Assembly: GCA_003022535.1 (NCBI GenBank)
Contig: PXTT01000028.1
Location: 1 to 62,200 of the forward strand
Direction: 5' to 3'
Origin: Bacteroidetes bacterium QS_9_68_14
GTDB lineage: Bacteria; Bacteroidota; Rhodothermia; Rhodothermales; Salinibacteraceae
DNA: 62,200 bases
Position 1 is the first letter of the stretch; every line of letters begins with the position of its first letter. Below the pieces are notes generated by a model. It was given only the letters and a program-made list of their open reading frames with translations. It was not told the DNA's origin and did no database searches. Below, piece after piece: positions 10,506 to 19,311 of the stretch. A program made the translations under genes and the position numbers.

Positions 10506-12002
10506 ATGGCCGGCTCTTCCTCCGCTGCCTCTTCCTCGGGCGATGACGAGCGCGAGGCCCACGAGCACGAATCCCGCCCGCCGGGTCGCTCCGCCTCCCT
10601 CGACGCTCCTGCGAGCGACGCCGACGCGGGCGAGGCAACCTCCGAGATGAGCGTCGAGGACGTGCGGCAGCGCCTGCTCGCGCCCATCGGTGGGCTCTAC
10701 GCGCTCGCACAGTCCGTCACCGGGACGGAGCGCGCGGCCCGCCGGCTCGTGGAGCGCACCTACGAGCGCGCTGCCGAGATCGTCGCGCGCCGCCCCGACG
10801 CGTTGCCCGGCCCCAATCGCGCGGCCCGTACCTGGACCTTCGATCTGCTGGTGGAGACGGCCCGCCAGGCCCCCGGCGAGGGCGCCCGCTTCGTCCCCAG
10901 AGACGCAACGAGCCACGCGGACGCCAATGACGCGGACACCGGCGACCTCGATGCCGGCAACGGCGCTGCTGGCAACGCGGAGGAGCGCGCGGCCGGCAGG
11001 GGTGGCGACCGCCACTTTCGCCAGCGTGCGCAGGAGCGGTTCCTGCGCCGCGCATTGCCGGCGGCCTTTGCCGCGCTCACCCCCGCCCAGCGGCTCCTGC
11101 TCACGCTCCGCGACGTGGAAGCGCTGGACCTCGCCGGCACCGCCGAAGTGACGGATCGCCCCGAGCGCGAGGCGCGCCAGCAGCACGCCCGCGCCCGCGC
11201 CGATCTGCGCGAAGCCCTCCGCCAGACAGCCCCGCCGACCGAGCGACCGCTCGTCGAAGACGACGCCCTTTCGGAAGAGCGCCTCACCAGGGCGCTCGGG
11301 CGCATGGCCAAGCGCGACCTCACGGCCCCGCCTCCGGCGTTGCGCCCCGCCGCGCGCCATGCTCTTCGCCGCCCGCCGCAGGTGCCGCCCTCCTCCTCTT
11401 CGGGGTCGTCGCCAGAAGCCGCCCCCGACCGCGGCCCCGACGACGATGCGGAGCGCGAGCGCTCACCGAGCCGCCTGTCGCGCGCGCTCACGGCCGTCGC
11501 GTTGATCGTCCTGGCTGGCGGGCTCGGTTACCTGGCCGTCGGCTTCCTCGGCGGGCCGGGCGCAACCGACCTAGCCACACTCTCTGCCCAGAACGCCTCT
11601 GAGATGAACGTGCGCCTGCGCACCCAGCGCGCCGGGCGCGCCGAGCAGTTCGTGCGCGACGAGCTGGGGCGGCGCCTCCGCGTCCCGCGCATCGAGGGCG
11701 CGCAGCTTCGCGGCGTGGGCGCGACCGAGGTGGCCGGCGGGGAGCGCGTGCCCGTCTTTCGCTTTCGGGACGCCGCCTCGGGGCGCCCGGTCGTGGCCTA
11801 CGCCTACGAATACGCCCTGCTCGACCGCGCCGAGGGGGGGCTGCGCCTCTCTAGCGACCTGCGCCGCGCGCTCCGCGAGGAGGGGCGCGTGGTCCCCCAG
11901 GACGTCGGCGGGCGGCGCGTGTTGCTCTGGCGCCACCGCGACGACATCTTCGCCGCCGTCACCGACCAGGCCGACTCTCTTCAACAACGCATTGCTTTCT
12001 GA
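10506..12002 (+). CDS. Membrane protein with degenerate ECF sigma-factor regions 2 and 4
   Basis: This 498-residue protein begins with a disordered acidic segment. Residues 55-90 ([20 protein letters not shown] and following) resemble sigma region 2. Residues about 180-235 ([20 protein letters not shown], then a helix ending [10 protein letters not shown]) resemble sigma region 4. A Pro/Ser/Asp-rich linker leads to one membrane helix near 325-350 ([20 protein letters not shown]), then a roughly 140-residue extracytoplasmic domain of unknown fold. It looks like a sigma-like module and an anti-sigma-like membrane module in one polypeptide. DNA-contacting helices are poorly preserved, so it may be a decoy or adaptor. 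Alone on its strand. Confidence 0.6.
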   Translation: MAGSSSAASSSGDDEREAHEHESRPPGRSASLDAPASDADAGEATSEMSVEDVRQRLLAPIGGLYALAQSVTGTERAARRLVERTYERAAEIVARRPDALPGPNRAARTWTFDLLVETARQAPGEGARFVPRDATSHADANDADTGDLDAGNGAAGNAEERAAGRGGDRHFRQRAQERFLRRALPAAFAALTPAQRLLLTLRDVEALDLAGTAEVTDRPEREARQQHARARADLREALRQTAPPTERPLVEDDALSEERLTRALGRMAKRDLTAPPPALRPAARHALRRPPQVPPSSSSGSSPEAAPDRGPDDDAERERSPSRLSRALTAVALIVLAGGLGYLAVGFLGGPGATDLATLSAQNASEMNVRLRTQRAGRAEQFVRDELGRRLRVPRIEGAQLRGVGATEVAGGERVPVFRFRDAASGRPVVAYAYEYALLDRAEGGLRLSSDLRRALREEGRVVPQDVGGRRVLLWRHRDDIFAAVTDQADSLQQRIAF

Positions 12003-12226
12003 GGGGCCCCTTCCGCTTTCAAAGGCTGAAGACCATAGTCTCGGAGTGCTTTTTCGGCTCGAGGCAGCGTCAGAGACAGCGGTAGACATGGCTTCCGGGG
12101 CGGGAGCCGGCCGGGGGCGCATGGCCGCCCCCGCAGCAACGCCGTGGCCGTCGCCCCCTGCCAAGCGAGCTGATTGCGTCGCATGGTGTGTTCTGCAAAG
12201 GGGTGAAAAGGCGACCGGGGGGACCA

Positions 12227-12260
12227 GCCACCGGGCTCAACTTGCCACCCGGCTCAACTT
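12227..12260. repeat. Tandem 17-base repeat upstream of icd
   Basis: GCCACCGGGCTCAACTT at 12227-12243 is followed immediately by GCCACCCGGCTCAACTT at 12244-12260, one mismatch. It lies in the 358-base gap between the sigma-like gene and icd, 100 bases before the icd start. Otherwise the gap 12003-12360 holds no gene I can support; it is GC-rich with C/T-rich sequence just before icd. Confidence 0.75.
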
Positions 12261-12360
12261 GTGGCCCGGTGCTCGGTACGGTGCAAAGGCGTGCCCCGCC
12301 CGCGGGTCTCCGCCGGGCGCGCCGCCTCCCTCTCCCCCACCGCCTTGCCACGTCTCAAGC

Positions 12361-13620
12361 ATGCCCACCTACGACCAGCTCACCCCCCCTGCCGACGGCG
12401 ACCTCATCAGCAAAACCGACGACGGCCTCGACGTGCCCGCCCGTCCCGTCATCCCCTTCATCGAGGGCGACGGGACCGGGCAAGACATCTGGCCGGCCGC
12501 CCGGCACGTCTTCGATGCCGCGGTCGAAGCGGCCTACGACGGCGAGCGCGAGATCGTCTGGTTCGAGGTCTTCGCCGGGCAGAAGGCGCAAGACGAGTAC
12601 GGCGAGTGGCTTCCCGAGGACACCCTCGCGGCCATCGACCACTACCTCGTTTCCATCAAGGGCCCGCTGACCACGCCCGTCGGCGGCGGCATCCGCAGCC
12701 TCAACGTGGCGTTGCGGCAGAAGCTCGACCTCTTCGCCTGCGTGCGGCCCGTGCGCCACTTCGAGGGCGTGCCCTCCCCGGTGCAGGAGCCCGAAAAAGT
12801 AGACATGGTGATGTTTCGGGAGAACTCCGAAGACATCTATGCCGGGATCGAGTACGAGCAGGGCAGCCCCGAGAACGAAAAGATGCTGCGCTTCCTGCAG
12901 GACGAGATGGGCGAGGAGTCGATCCGCTTCCCCGCGTCGACGGCCCTCGGCGTGAAGCCCATCAGTGAGGAAGGCACCAAGCGCCTGACGCGCTCGGCCA
13001 TCGAGTACGCCTTTGAGCGCGGCTACGAGAGCGTGACCCTCGTGCACAAGGGCAACATCATGAAGTTCACCGAGGGCGCCTTCCGCGACTGGGGCTACGA
13101 GGTGGCCAAAGCGGAATACGGCTCCGACGACCTGGACGGCGGCCCGTGGCAGACGATCACCCGCTCGGGCGGCCACACGATCACCGTCAAGGACAAGATC
13201 GCCGACGCGATGCTCCAGCAGATCCTCACGCGGCCCGACGAGTACGGCGTGGTCGCCACGATGAACCTCAACGGCGACTACATCAGCGACGCCCTCGCCG
13301 CGCAGGTGGGCGGGATCGGGATCGCGCCGGGCGCGAACATCAACTACAACACCGGCAACGCGATCTTCGAGGCCACGCACGGAACCGCGCCGAAGTACGC
13401 TGGGCAGGACAAGGTCAACCCGTCGAGCCTGATCCTCAGCGGCGAGATGATGTTTCGCTACATGGGCTGGGACGAGGCGGCCGACCAGATCGTCTCCGCG
13501 CTGGAACGAACCATCGCCCAGAAGCGCGTGACCTACGACTTCGAGCGCGCGATGGAGGACGCCGAGCTGCTCAGAACGAGCGAGTTCGCCGAGGCGATGG
13601 TGGAGAATATGGGGAGGTAA
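12361..13620 (+). CDS. icd: NADP-dependent isocitrate dehydrogenase
   Basis: A 419-residue TCA-cycle enzyme converting isocitrate to 2-oxoglutarate and CO2 with NADP+. It has [12 protein letters not shown] at the N-terminus, the phosphorylatable substrate-binding serine in [13 protein letters not shown], the acid cluster [20 protein letters not shown] and the cofactor loop [15 protein letters not shown], whose Lys-Tyr pair is typical of NADP rather than NAD specificity. Start ATG 12361 is preceded by a C/T-rich tract. A hairpin follows 10 bases after the stop. Confidence 0.95.
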   Translation: MPTYDQLTPPADGDLISKTDDGLDVPARPVIPFIEGDGTGQDIWPAARHVFDAAVEAAYDGEREIVWFEVFAGQKAQDEYGEWLPEDTLAAIDHYLVSIKGPLTTPVGGGIRSLNVALRQKLDLFACVRPVRHFEGVPSPVQEPEKVDMVMFRENSEDIYAGIEYEQGSPENEKMLRFLQDEMGEESIRFPASTALGVKPISEEGTKRLTRSAIEYAFERGYESVTLVHKGNIMKFTEGAFRDWGYEVAKAEYGSDDLDGGPWQTITRSGGHTITVKDKIADAMLQQILTRPDEYGVVATMNLNGDYISDALAAQVGGIGIAPGANINYNTGNAIFEATHGTAPKYAGQDKVNPSSLILSGEMMFRYMGWDEAADQIVSALERTIAQKRVTYDFERAMEDAELLRTSEFAEAMVENMGR

Positions 13621-13630
13621 GTTGGGAGAT

Positions 13631-13669
13631 GGGGCATGCGGGAGGGGGTTGCTTTCTCCCGTATGCCCC
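13631..13669 (+). terminator. Hairpin after icd
   Basis: GGGGCATGCGGGAG (13631-13644) pairs with CTCCCGTATGCCCC (13656-13669) across an 11-base loop; all 14 positions pair if one G-U wobble is allowed. No T-run follows, so it may be a rho-assisted stop, an RNA 3'-end stabiliser, or a repeat element rather than a classical terminator. Confidence 0.5.
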
Positions 13670-13716
13670 CTGCCGCCAACGTTTCTACCCCCACACTCTC
13701 ACCCCCTGCACCCAGA

Positions 13717-14652
13717 ATGAAAGCCTACCCTCTCGACGAGTTTGGCCCGCCAGAGGTCATGCAGCAACGCGAGGTGGAGCGGCCCGCGCCCGGCCCCGGC
13801 GAGGTGCTCGTGCGCGTGGTGGCTACCAGCGTCAACCCCGTGGACTACAAACTGCGCAGTGGCGAGGCGGACTTCGGGCTCGAGGCGCCCGCCGTGCTGG
13901 GCTACGATGTGAGCGGCATCGTAGAGCAGACCGGCGAGGGCGTGGAGCGCTTCGGCGAAGGCGACGCGGTCTTCTACACGCCCGAGATCGACGCGCAGGG
14001 TAGCTACGCGGAGTACCACGTCGCCGAGGCCGCCATCGTGGCGCGCAAGCCGACCGGCCTCTCGCACGAAGAGGCCGCCGCGTTGCCGCTGGCCGGCTGC
14101 ACGGCGTGGCAGGCGCTCTTCGACCGCGCGATCCTGCAGGCCGGCCAGACCGTGCTGGTTCATGGCACCGGGGGCGTAGGCCTCTTGGCGGTCCAGCTTG
14201 CCCACGCCGCCGGGGCCGAGGTCGTGGCCGTGAGCAGCCCCACGCTCACCCGGCAAACCGCCGAACGGGGCGCCAGCCGCGTCATTGACTACCAAAGCGA
14301 AGACCCTGCCGAGGTGATGCAGCAGGCCGGCGTCCGGGCCGAGGTCGTGCTCGACACCGTCGGCGGGGATACGCTCTTCGAGAGCGCCGGCGTGGCCGCC
14401 CCGGGGGCCGACCTCGTGACCATCGTGGAAAGCGCCGAGGTGCCCGCCGGCCCGCTGATGCCGCTCAACGCCAGCGTGCACTTTACGATGATGCAGCGGC
14501 GCGGGGCCACGATGCGCTCGCTCGCGCGTTTCGCGGAGCGGGGCCTCCTGCGCCCCGCCGTGGCCGACGTGCTCCCGCTGGCAGACGTGGCCGAGGCCCA
14601 CCGCCGCCTCGAATCCGGGGGCGTGCCCGGCAAGCTGGTACTGCGCGTTTAG
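13717..14652 (+). CDS. NADPH:quinone reductase-like zinc-free MDR oxidoreductase
   Basis: A 311-residue medium-chain reductase. The N-terminal GroES-like domain has SVNPVDYKLRSGEA and VLGYDVSGIVEQTGEG; the Rossmann domain begins TVLVHGTGGVGLLAVQLAHA, and the C-terminus has DVAEAHRRLESGGVPGKLVL. There is no structural zinc loop, as expected for the quinone oxidoreductase group. Substrate unknown. ATG 13717 is chosen because the upstream frame covers the icd hairpin. Confidence 0.87.
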   Translation: MKAYPLDEFGPPEVMQQREVERPAPGPGEVLVRVVATSVNPVDYKLRSGEADFGLEAPAVLGYDVSGIVEQTGEGVERFGEGDAVFYTPEIDAQGSYAEYHVAEAAIVARKPTGLSHEEAAALPLAGCTAWQALFDRAILQAGQTVLVHGTGGVGLLAVQLAHAAGAEVVAVSSPTLTRQTAERGASRVIDYQSEDPAEVMQQAGVRAEVVLDTVGGDTLFESAGVAAPGADLVTIVESAEVPAGPLMPLNASVHFTMMQRRGATMRSLARFAERGLLRPAVADVLPLADVAEAHRRLESGGVPGKLVLRV

Positions 14653-14813
14653 GGGGCGGGAGAAGCGAACAGCGGAAAGAAGTCTTCGAAAAAGGCCTTG
14701 GCGCAAGCGGTCGTGTCCGAGCTCGTTGTTTCTGCACGTTGCTGGTGCGTTTCGGAAAGCCATTCCCAACCTCCACACTCCCGCTCCCGTCACCCCATTC
14801 CCATCTGTGCACT

Positions 14814-15371
14814 ATGAGCTGGCGCACGCTCTGGACGGCTCTGAAACGTCTGTGCGGCTACGCGGAAGCGACGGCGCCGCCCGACGAGCCGCGCACGAAG
14901 ACCTACGCCGGCGAGACGGGTCTCGTCGAAATCACCGCGCCCGTTTCCTCTGCGGAACCGCTCTCGCCCGAGGAGCAGGCGCACCACCAGTTCATCGTCT
15001 CGAACTGGACGAAGCTGGCGGCCGCCGCCTACGCAGGCTTCCAGCGCCACGGCATCGGCGTGGTCGTCATCGAAAAGCGGACGGACGGCCCCGCCCGGCC
15101 CGTGCTCGAAGACGCGTTCGAGACGCACGACCTCGCCTACGCTACCGGCATGGGTATGTGGACGCAACGCCCGCCCCACTCCAGCGCGCCGGGCTGGCTC
15201 GACGAGCAATTCCAGACCTACGAGCCACTGGAGGCGGGCCTCTTCCTCTTTCGCCCCGCCGGCGACGGCAACGACGAAGCCTCCTCCGCTACGCCGCCAC
15301 GCCCGTACCATGCTGCCGGCACGCCGCCCCCGCCCGAGGCGCTGAAGCAGTCGCGCGCGCCGTTCAACTGA
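14814..15371 (+). CDS. Hypothetical protein
   Basis: A 185-residue protein I do not recognise. It has a clear coding feel (GC-rich third positions) and a folded-looking core in the middle, including HHQFIVSNWTKLAAAAYAGF and GIGVVVIEKRTDG, and ends in a Pro-rich tail. No signal peptide or membrane segment. The ATG at 14814 follows a C/T-rich leader. Convergent with the next small gene. Confidence 0.65.
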   Translation: MSWRTLWTALKRLCGYAEATAPPDEPRTKTYAGETGLVEITAPVSSAEPLSPEEQAHHQFIVSNWTKLAAAAYAGFQRHGIGVVVIEKRTDGPARPVLEDAFETHDLAYATGMGMWTQRPPHSSAPGWLDEQFQTYEPLEAGLFLFRPAGDGNDEASSATPPRPYHAAGTPPPPEALKQSRAPFN

Positions 15372-15387
15372 TCGTGGCGCTTCCGTG

Positions 15388-15639
15388 CTATTCTTCGCCG
15401 TCTTCTTCCTCCGCGAGGCGCGCCTCCAGGTCGGCGCTCTCCTCCTCGGTGGCCGGGCGCACGATGGCAATGGCCCGGTGCTGAAGGCTGTCGCGCAGCA
15501 CAGGGTCGCGCACCTCCTCGGCGGTGATGAACGTTTCCTCCCCAGGCCCGATGTGCAGGATGCGCGTGGCCATGGGGACACGTACCGACTCGGTGTCGGT
15601 GTTTTTGATGAGCATGCCGCGTCGATCTCGGTCTGCCAT
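15388..15639 (-). CDS. Small acidic hypothetical protein
   Basis: 83 residues starting MADRDRRGMLIKNTDTES, with a compact beta-rich middle (ATRILHIGPGEETFITAEEV) and an acidic helical tail (EARLAEEEDGEE). Resembles a small structural or phage-tail-like accessory fold only in general terms; I cannot name a family. Its start region faces the comF promoter region. Confidence 0.55.
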   Translation of the reverse strand: MADRDRRGMLIKNTDTESVRVPMATRILHIGPGEETFITAEEVRDPVLRDSLQHRAIAIVRPATEEESADLEARLAEEEDGEE

Positions 15640-15793
15640 GATGGGAAGCCGGGAGCCAGGGGCGAGAAGCGAGGCGAGAGAGACGAGTGGTCATGATACA
15701 ACACGCCAAGCTATCTTGCGGGGGCAGAGCGCGCCATGGCGTGCTTTCACACGATTATCGAACGGCTCTGCTTTGCAACGCCGCCCCTTCGAC

Positions 15794-16534
15794 ATGTCGC
15801 AGGCTCTTGCTTCGTCCGTCCCCGGGCGGCTGGTGCGTGGCGGACGCCGCCTGGCGCGCCACGTGGGCCGCGGGCTGCTGGACGTGCTCTACCCACCACG
15901 CTGCCTCGCGTGCCAGGCGCGGCTCTCTCGCGCCAGGGCCCCGCTCTGCGCAGCGTGCGTGGCCGGACTGGAGCGCGCCCCTTCCGAAGTCGCGCGCCAG
16001 CGTCTCCATGCGCTTCCGTCTGGCAGCGGCACAGCGATCGCCGCGGTCTTCCCGCTCTGGCGCTTCGACCCCGACGGGGCGCTGCGGGCCCTCCAACACG
16101 CGCTCAAGTACCAAAACCGCCCGCGCTACGGCCGCGCGGCCGGGCGCTGGATGGGCCGGGCGCTCGCGGAAACCCTCTCGCCGCCCCCCGAGGCCGTCGT
16201 CCCGGTGCCCTTGCACCGCACGCGCAAGCTGGAACGGGGCTACAACCAGAGCGCCCGGCTCGCGCGCGGCGTGGCCGAGCGCCTCGGCGTGCCCTGCCGC
16301 CCCGGCTGGCTGGAGCGCCCGCACCCCACGCGCTCGCAGACGCATCTCTCGCGCCAGGCGCGCTGGGAAAACGTGGACGGCGCCTTTTCCGCCTCTCAGT
16401 CCCTGGACGGGCGCCCGCTCCTGCTGGTGGACGACGTGCTGACGACCGGCGCAACGGGGGCCGCCGCCGCCCGTGCGCTGCGCCACGCCGGAGCCGGGCC
16501 CGTCTACCTCGCCACGCTGGCGATGGCGGAGTAA
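15794..16534 (+). CDS. comF: ComF family phosphoribosyltransferase-like protein
   Basis: 246 residues with the N-terminal zinc finger (PPRCLACQ then PLCAAC) and a PRTase domain carrying the PRPP loop LLLVDDVLTTGAT. ComF proteins are needed for DNA uptake after transport in transformable bacteria, and also occur in many non-competent ones. It may therefore bear on whether the window-wide 7-mer is an uptake signal. ATG 15794 gives the normal length. Confidence 0.9.
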   Translation: MSQALASSVPGRLVRGGRRLARHVGRGLLDVLYPPRCLACQARLSRARAPLCAACVAGLERAPSEVARQRLHALPSGSGTAIAAVFPLWRFDPDGALRALQHALKYQNRPRYGRAAGRWMGRALAETLSPPPEAVVPVPLHRTRKLERGYNQSARLARGVAERLGVPCRPGWLERPHPTRSQTHLSRQARWENVDGAFSASQSLDGRPLLLVDDVLTTGATGAAAARALRHAGAGPVYLATLAMAE

Positions 16535-16576
16535 GCTCTGACAGAACAGCCCCCGGCGCGCCCCCATTACGGTGCC

Positions 16577-16996
16577 CTATTCCCCGAAGGCCGTCACCAC
16601 CAGCGTGCGGGGCCGCTCCCGGCCCGTGCGGTGCTCGCAGAGATACAGGCCCTGCCACGTCCCCAGCGCGAGGCGGCCGCCCGAGATCGGCACCGTCAGC
16701 CCGCTGCCCAGGAGCGACGCCTTGATGTGCGCGGGCATGTCGTCAGGGCCTTCGACGGTGTGCTCGTAGTGCGCGTCCTCCGGCACCAGGCGCCGCACGT
16801 GGCGCTCGAGGTCGGCGCGCACGTCGGGGCTGGCGTTCTCGTTGAGCGTAATGGAGGCAGAGGTGTGCTGAATAAAGAAGTGCGCAAGGCCGGTTTCGAT
16901 CTGCGAGAGGTCCACCGCGCGCAGCACGTCGTCGGTGACGAGGTGGAAGCCGCGCTCGCGCGCACCGAGGGTGATTTGTTCCTGCGTCCAGGGCAT
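16577..16996 (-). CDS. YjbQ/UPF0047 family protein
   Basis: 139 residues with the family signature HTSASITLNENASPDVRADL and the end block GRERPRTLVVTAFGE. YjbQ proteins have a beta-sandwich fold with weak thiamine-phosphate synthase activity reported for some members; the physiological role is uncertain. It is convergent with comF and divergent from the nucleotidyltransferase pair. ATG 16996 is preferred to 17053, which adds a leader not seen in the family. Confidence 0.9.
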   Translation of the reverse strand: MPWTQEQITLGARERGFHLVTDDVLRAVDLSQIETGLAHFFIQHTSASITLNENASPDVRADLERHVRRLVPEDAHYEHTVEGPDDMPAHIKASLLGSGLTVPISGGRLALGTWQGLYLCEHRTGRERPRTLVVTAFGE

Positions 16997-17124
16997 GAGG
17001 CGGGGAGCATGGGAAAGCGGAAGCGACGAACCGAAGCGTTGCGCGTTCGCCACGCGAACCGCGCCCCGTGCGTTTCGTAATGTCGTTGCCCACCTGCTCG
17101 CCGAGCGCCCCGACGCACCGCCCG

Positions 17125-17364
17125 ATGCTCCGACGCACCGACCGCTGGGATGCCTTCGAGCGCGACTGGCGCCGCCGTCCCACCAGCCACGCGCGCAATC
17201 TGCGCGTCTACGAGGCGCTCTGGCGCGAGGCCCGGGCGCTGGGGACCATGCCGCCGGAGGACCCGCTCGACGGCATCGAAGACGACGTTCGCCGCATTCG
17301 CCGCCTCCGCCGCGCCCAGCACCTTGTTCGAGCGCCTACTGGCGAAGATCGCGCAGGCGCTTGA
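17125..17364 (+). CDS. Small partner protein of the downstream nucleotidyltransferase
   Basis: 79 residues, highly charged and helical (RTDRWDAFERDWRRRPTSHA at the start, LWREARALGTMPPEDPLDGI in the middle). It resembles the short helical proteins commonly encoded just upstream of AbiEii/DUF6036-like nucleotidyltransferases, but I cannot name a family with certainty. Its last 41 bases overlap the start of the next gene in another frame. ATGs at 17068 and 17080 are alternative starts. Confidence 0.55.
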   Translation: MLRRTDRWDAFERDWRRRPTSHARNLRVYEALWREARALGTMPPEDPLDGIEDDVRRIRRLRRAQHLVRAPTGEDRAGA

Positions 17365-17875
17365 CGCCGCCGATCTGCCATACATGGTCATCGGCGGGCA
17401 GGCTGTTTTGCTCTACGGCGAAGCCCGGCTGACGGAAGACGTGGACGTGACGCTCGGCGCGGACCCGAGCGCCCTCTCGGTCGTGCTCGAACGGGTCGAA
17501 GCGATAGACCTCGCCCCTCTCGTCGAAGATCCCGACGCATTCACCCGGGACACGATGGTCTTGCCGTGCGCGGACGCCGACACCGAGACGCGCGTGGACT
17601 TCGTGTTCTCGTTCTCCCCCTACGAGCGACGCGCCATCGAGCGCGCACGCCCCGTGGAGATGGCGGGGGCTGACGTGCGCTTCGCCGCGCCCGAGGACGT
17701 CGTCATTCACAAACTCGTGGCCGGGCGCCCGCGCGATCACGAAGACGTAAAAGGCATCCTGGCCCAAAATCCCGACCTGGACGAAGCGTACCTCCGGCGC
17801 TGGCTTGACGACTTCTCCGACGCGCTCGGCCAGCCGCTCACCGACCGGTTCGACGACCTGCGCGCACAGACCTAA
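17324..17875 (+). CDS. Nucleotidyltransferase (AbiEii/DUF6036-like)
   Basis: 183 residues with YMVIGGQAVLLYGEARLTED followed by VDVTL, the GG and DxD features of MNT-fold nucleotidyltransferases, and a later IHKLVAGRPRDHEDVKGIL block. I use a TTG at 17324 as start; ATG-only calling would begin at 17150, giving an N-terminus that is merely the shadow of the upstream small gene. The pair with 17125-17364 looks like a toxin-antitoxin-type module. Substrate and activity unknown. Confidence 0.78.
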   Translation: MFERLLAKIAQALDAADLPYMVIGGQAVLLYGEARLTEDVDVTLGADPSALSVVLERVEAIDLAPLVEDPDAFTRDTMVLPCADADTETRVDFVFSFSPYERRAIERARPVEMAGADVRFAAPEDVVIHKLVAGRPRDHEDVKGILAQNPDLDEAYLRRWLDDFSDALGQPLTDRFDDLRAQT

Positions 17876-17890
17876 CGCTCCCACACTCAG

Positions 17891-19189
17891 ATGCCCTCCT
17901 CCCTCTCCAACGACCGCGAGGTCGTCTTCGTAGACGGCTGCCGGCTCCCGTTTCAGCAGAGCGGCACCGGCTACGCCGACCTGATGGCCTACGACATGGG
18001 TCGCATGGCCTTGAAGGGTCTACTCACGCGCAACCGGCTCGACCCCGGCGGCGTGGACCGCGTCGTGCTCGGCTCGGTCGTGCAAGACGTGGACACCTCC
18101 AACGTCGCCCGCGAGGCGGCCCTTGGCGCGGGAGTTCCCCAGAGCGTGCCCGCCTTCACCGTCACGATGGCGTGCATCTCCTCCAACCAGGCCCTCACCA
18201 GCGGCGCAGAGCTGATCGCCGGGGGCCAGGCCGACGTCGTCGTCGCCGGCGGGACCGAGACGCTGAGCGACCCGCCCATTCGCCTGCAGCCGGAGGTGCG
18301 GCGGCGCCTCTTCCAGGCGCGCAAGGCCAAAAGCCCCGGCGACTATCTCGAGCTTTTGAAGGGCCTCGGGCCCGGCGACCTGTTGCCCGAGGCGCCTTCG
18401 ATTGCCGAATTCTCCACCGGCGAGGTCATGGGCGAAAGCGCCGACAAGCTCGCCGCCATGTTCGACGTGTCGCGCCGCGCGCAGGACGAGTACGCGTTGC
18501 GCTCTCACGAAAAGGCCGCCGAGGCGCGCGAGCAAGGCTACCTCTCGGGCGAACTCGTCCCCGCGAGCGTCCCGCCAGACTTCGACCCGATTACCGAAGA
18601 CAACGGCATCCGTCCAGACACGAGCATGGAAAAGCTCTCTGGGCTCTCCCCATCGTTCGTGGAGCCCTACGGCACCGTCTCGCCCGGCAACTCGTCGCCC
18701 CTTACTGATGGGGCAAGCGCCGCGCTGGTCATGTCCGGCGAAAAAGCGGAGGCGGAGGGCTACGCGCCGCAAGCGGTACTGCGCGAGTACACCTACGTCG
18801 CGCAAGACCCTGGTGAGGAGCTACTTCTGGGGCCGGCCTACGCGATGCCGCAGATCCTGGAGGCCGCGGGCCTTGGGGTAGACGACATCGACGTGTTCGA
18901 GCTGCACGAAGCCTTTGCCGGACAGGTGCTGGCGGTGCTCCGCGCGTGCGCCTCAGAGGAGTTCGCCGAAGAAAACCGCGACGGCGCCGCCCCGATGGGC
19001 GAGATCCCAATGGAGAAGCTCAACGCGTGGGGCGGCTCACTTTCGCTGGGCCATCCCTTTGGCGCAACGGGTACGCGCCTCGTGACCACCGCCGCGCACC
19101 GTCTCGAAGCGGAGGACGGCCGCTTCGCGCTCGTCTCGGCCTGCGCCGCCGGCGGGCAGGGCCACGCGTTGCTCCTCGAACGCGTTTGA
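17891..19189 (+). CDS. fadI: Acetyl-CoA C-acyltransferase (FadI-type thiolase)
   Basis: 432 residues. It catalyses the thiolytic step of fatty-acid beta-oxidation. The nucleophilic cysteine sits in TVTMACISSNQA, the catalytic histidine in SLGHPFGATGTR and the second cysteine in ACAAGGQG, with NWGGS-like context just before it. The CISSNQ form resembles the mitochondrial trifunctional beta-subunit and FadI rather than FadA. It is followed by the FadJ-type gene on the same strand 122 bases later, forming a beta-oxidation pair. Confidence 0.92.
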   Translation: MPSSLSNDREVVFVDGCRLPFQQSGTGYADLMAYDMGRMALKGLLTRNRLDPGGVDRVVLGSVVQDVDTSNVAREAALGAGVPQSVPAFTVTMACISSNQALTSGAELIAGGQADVVVAGGTETLSDPPIRLQPEVRRRLFQARKAKSPGDYLELLKGLGPGDLLPEAPSIAEFSTGEVMGESADKLAAMFDVSRRAQDEYALRSHEKAAEAREQGYLSGELVPASVPPDFDPITEDNGIRPDTSMEKLSGLSPSFVEPYGTVSPGNSSPLTDGASAALVMSGEKAEAEGYAPQAVLREYTYVAQDPGEELLLGPAYAMPQILEAAGLGVDDIDVFELHEAFAGQVLAVLRACASEEFAEENRDGAAPMGEIPMEKLNAWGGSLSLGHPFGATGTRLVTTAAHRLEAEDGRFALVSACAAGGQGHALLLERV

Positions 19190-19311
19190 GAATTTGAGAA
19201 AGGAAGTGCAGGGGTGGGGCGCGGGAAATTCCTTGCTGGCAAGCGCGCTTGCTTCCCGGCCACTCCTCCCCCATGCTCTTCTCCCTCCCTCTCCTCTTAC
19301 CCTTTCCTAGA

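Noticed and set aside
17150-17323. ATG-initiated N-terminus of the nucleotidyltransferase
   Set aside because: These residues (Arg/Ser/Thr-rich) are the out-of-frame shadow of the upstream small gene, so TTG 17324 is preferred.
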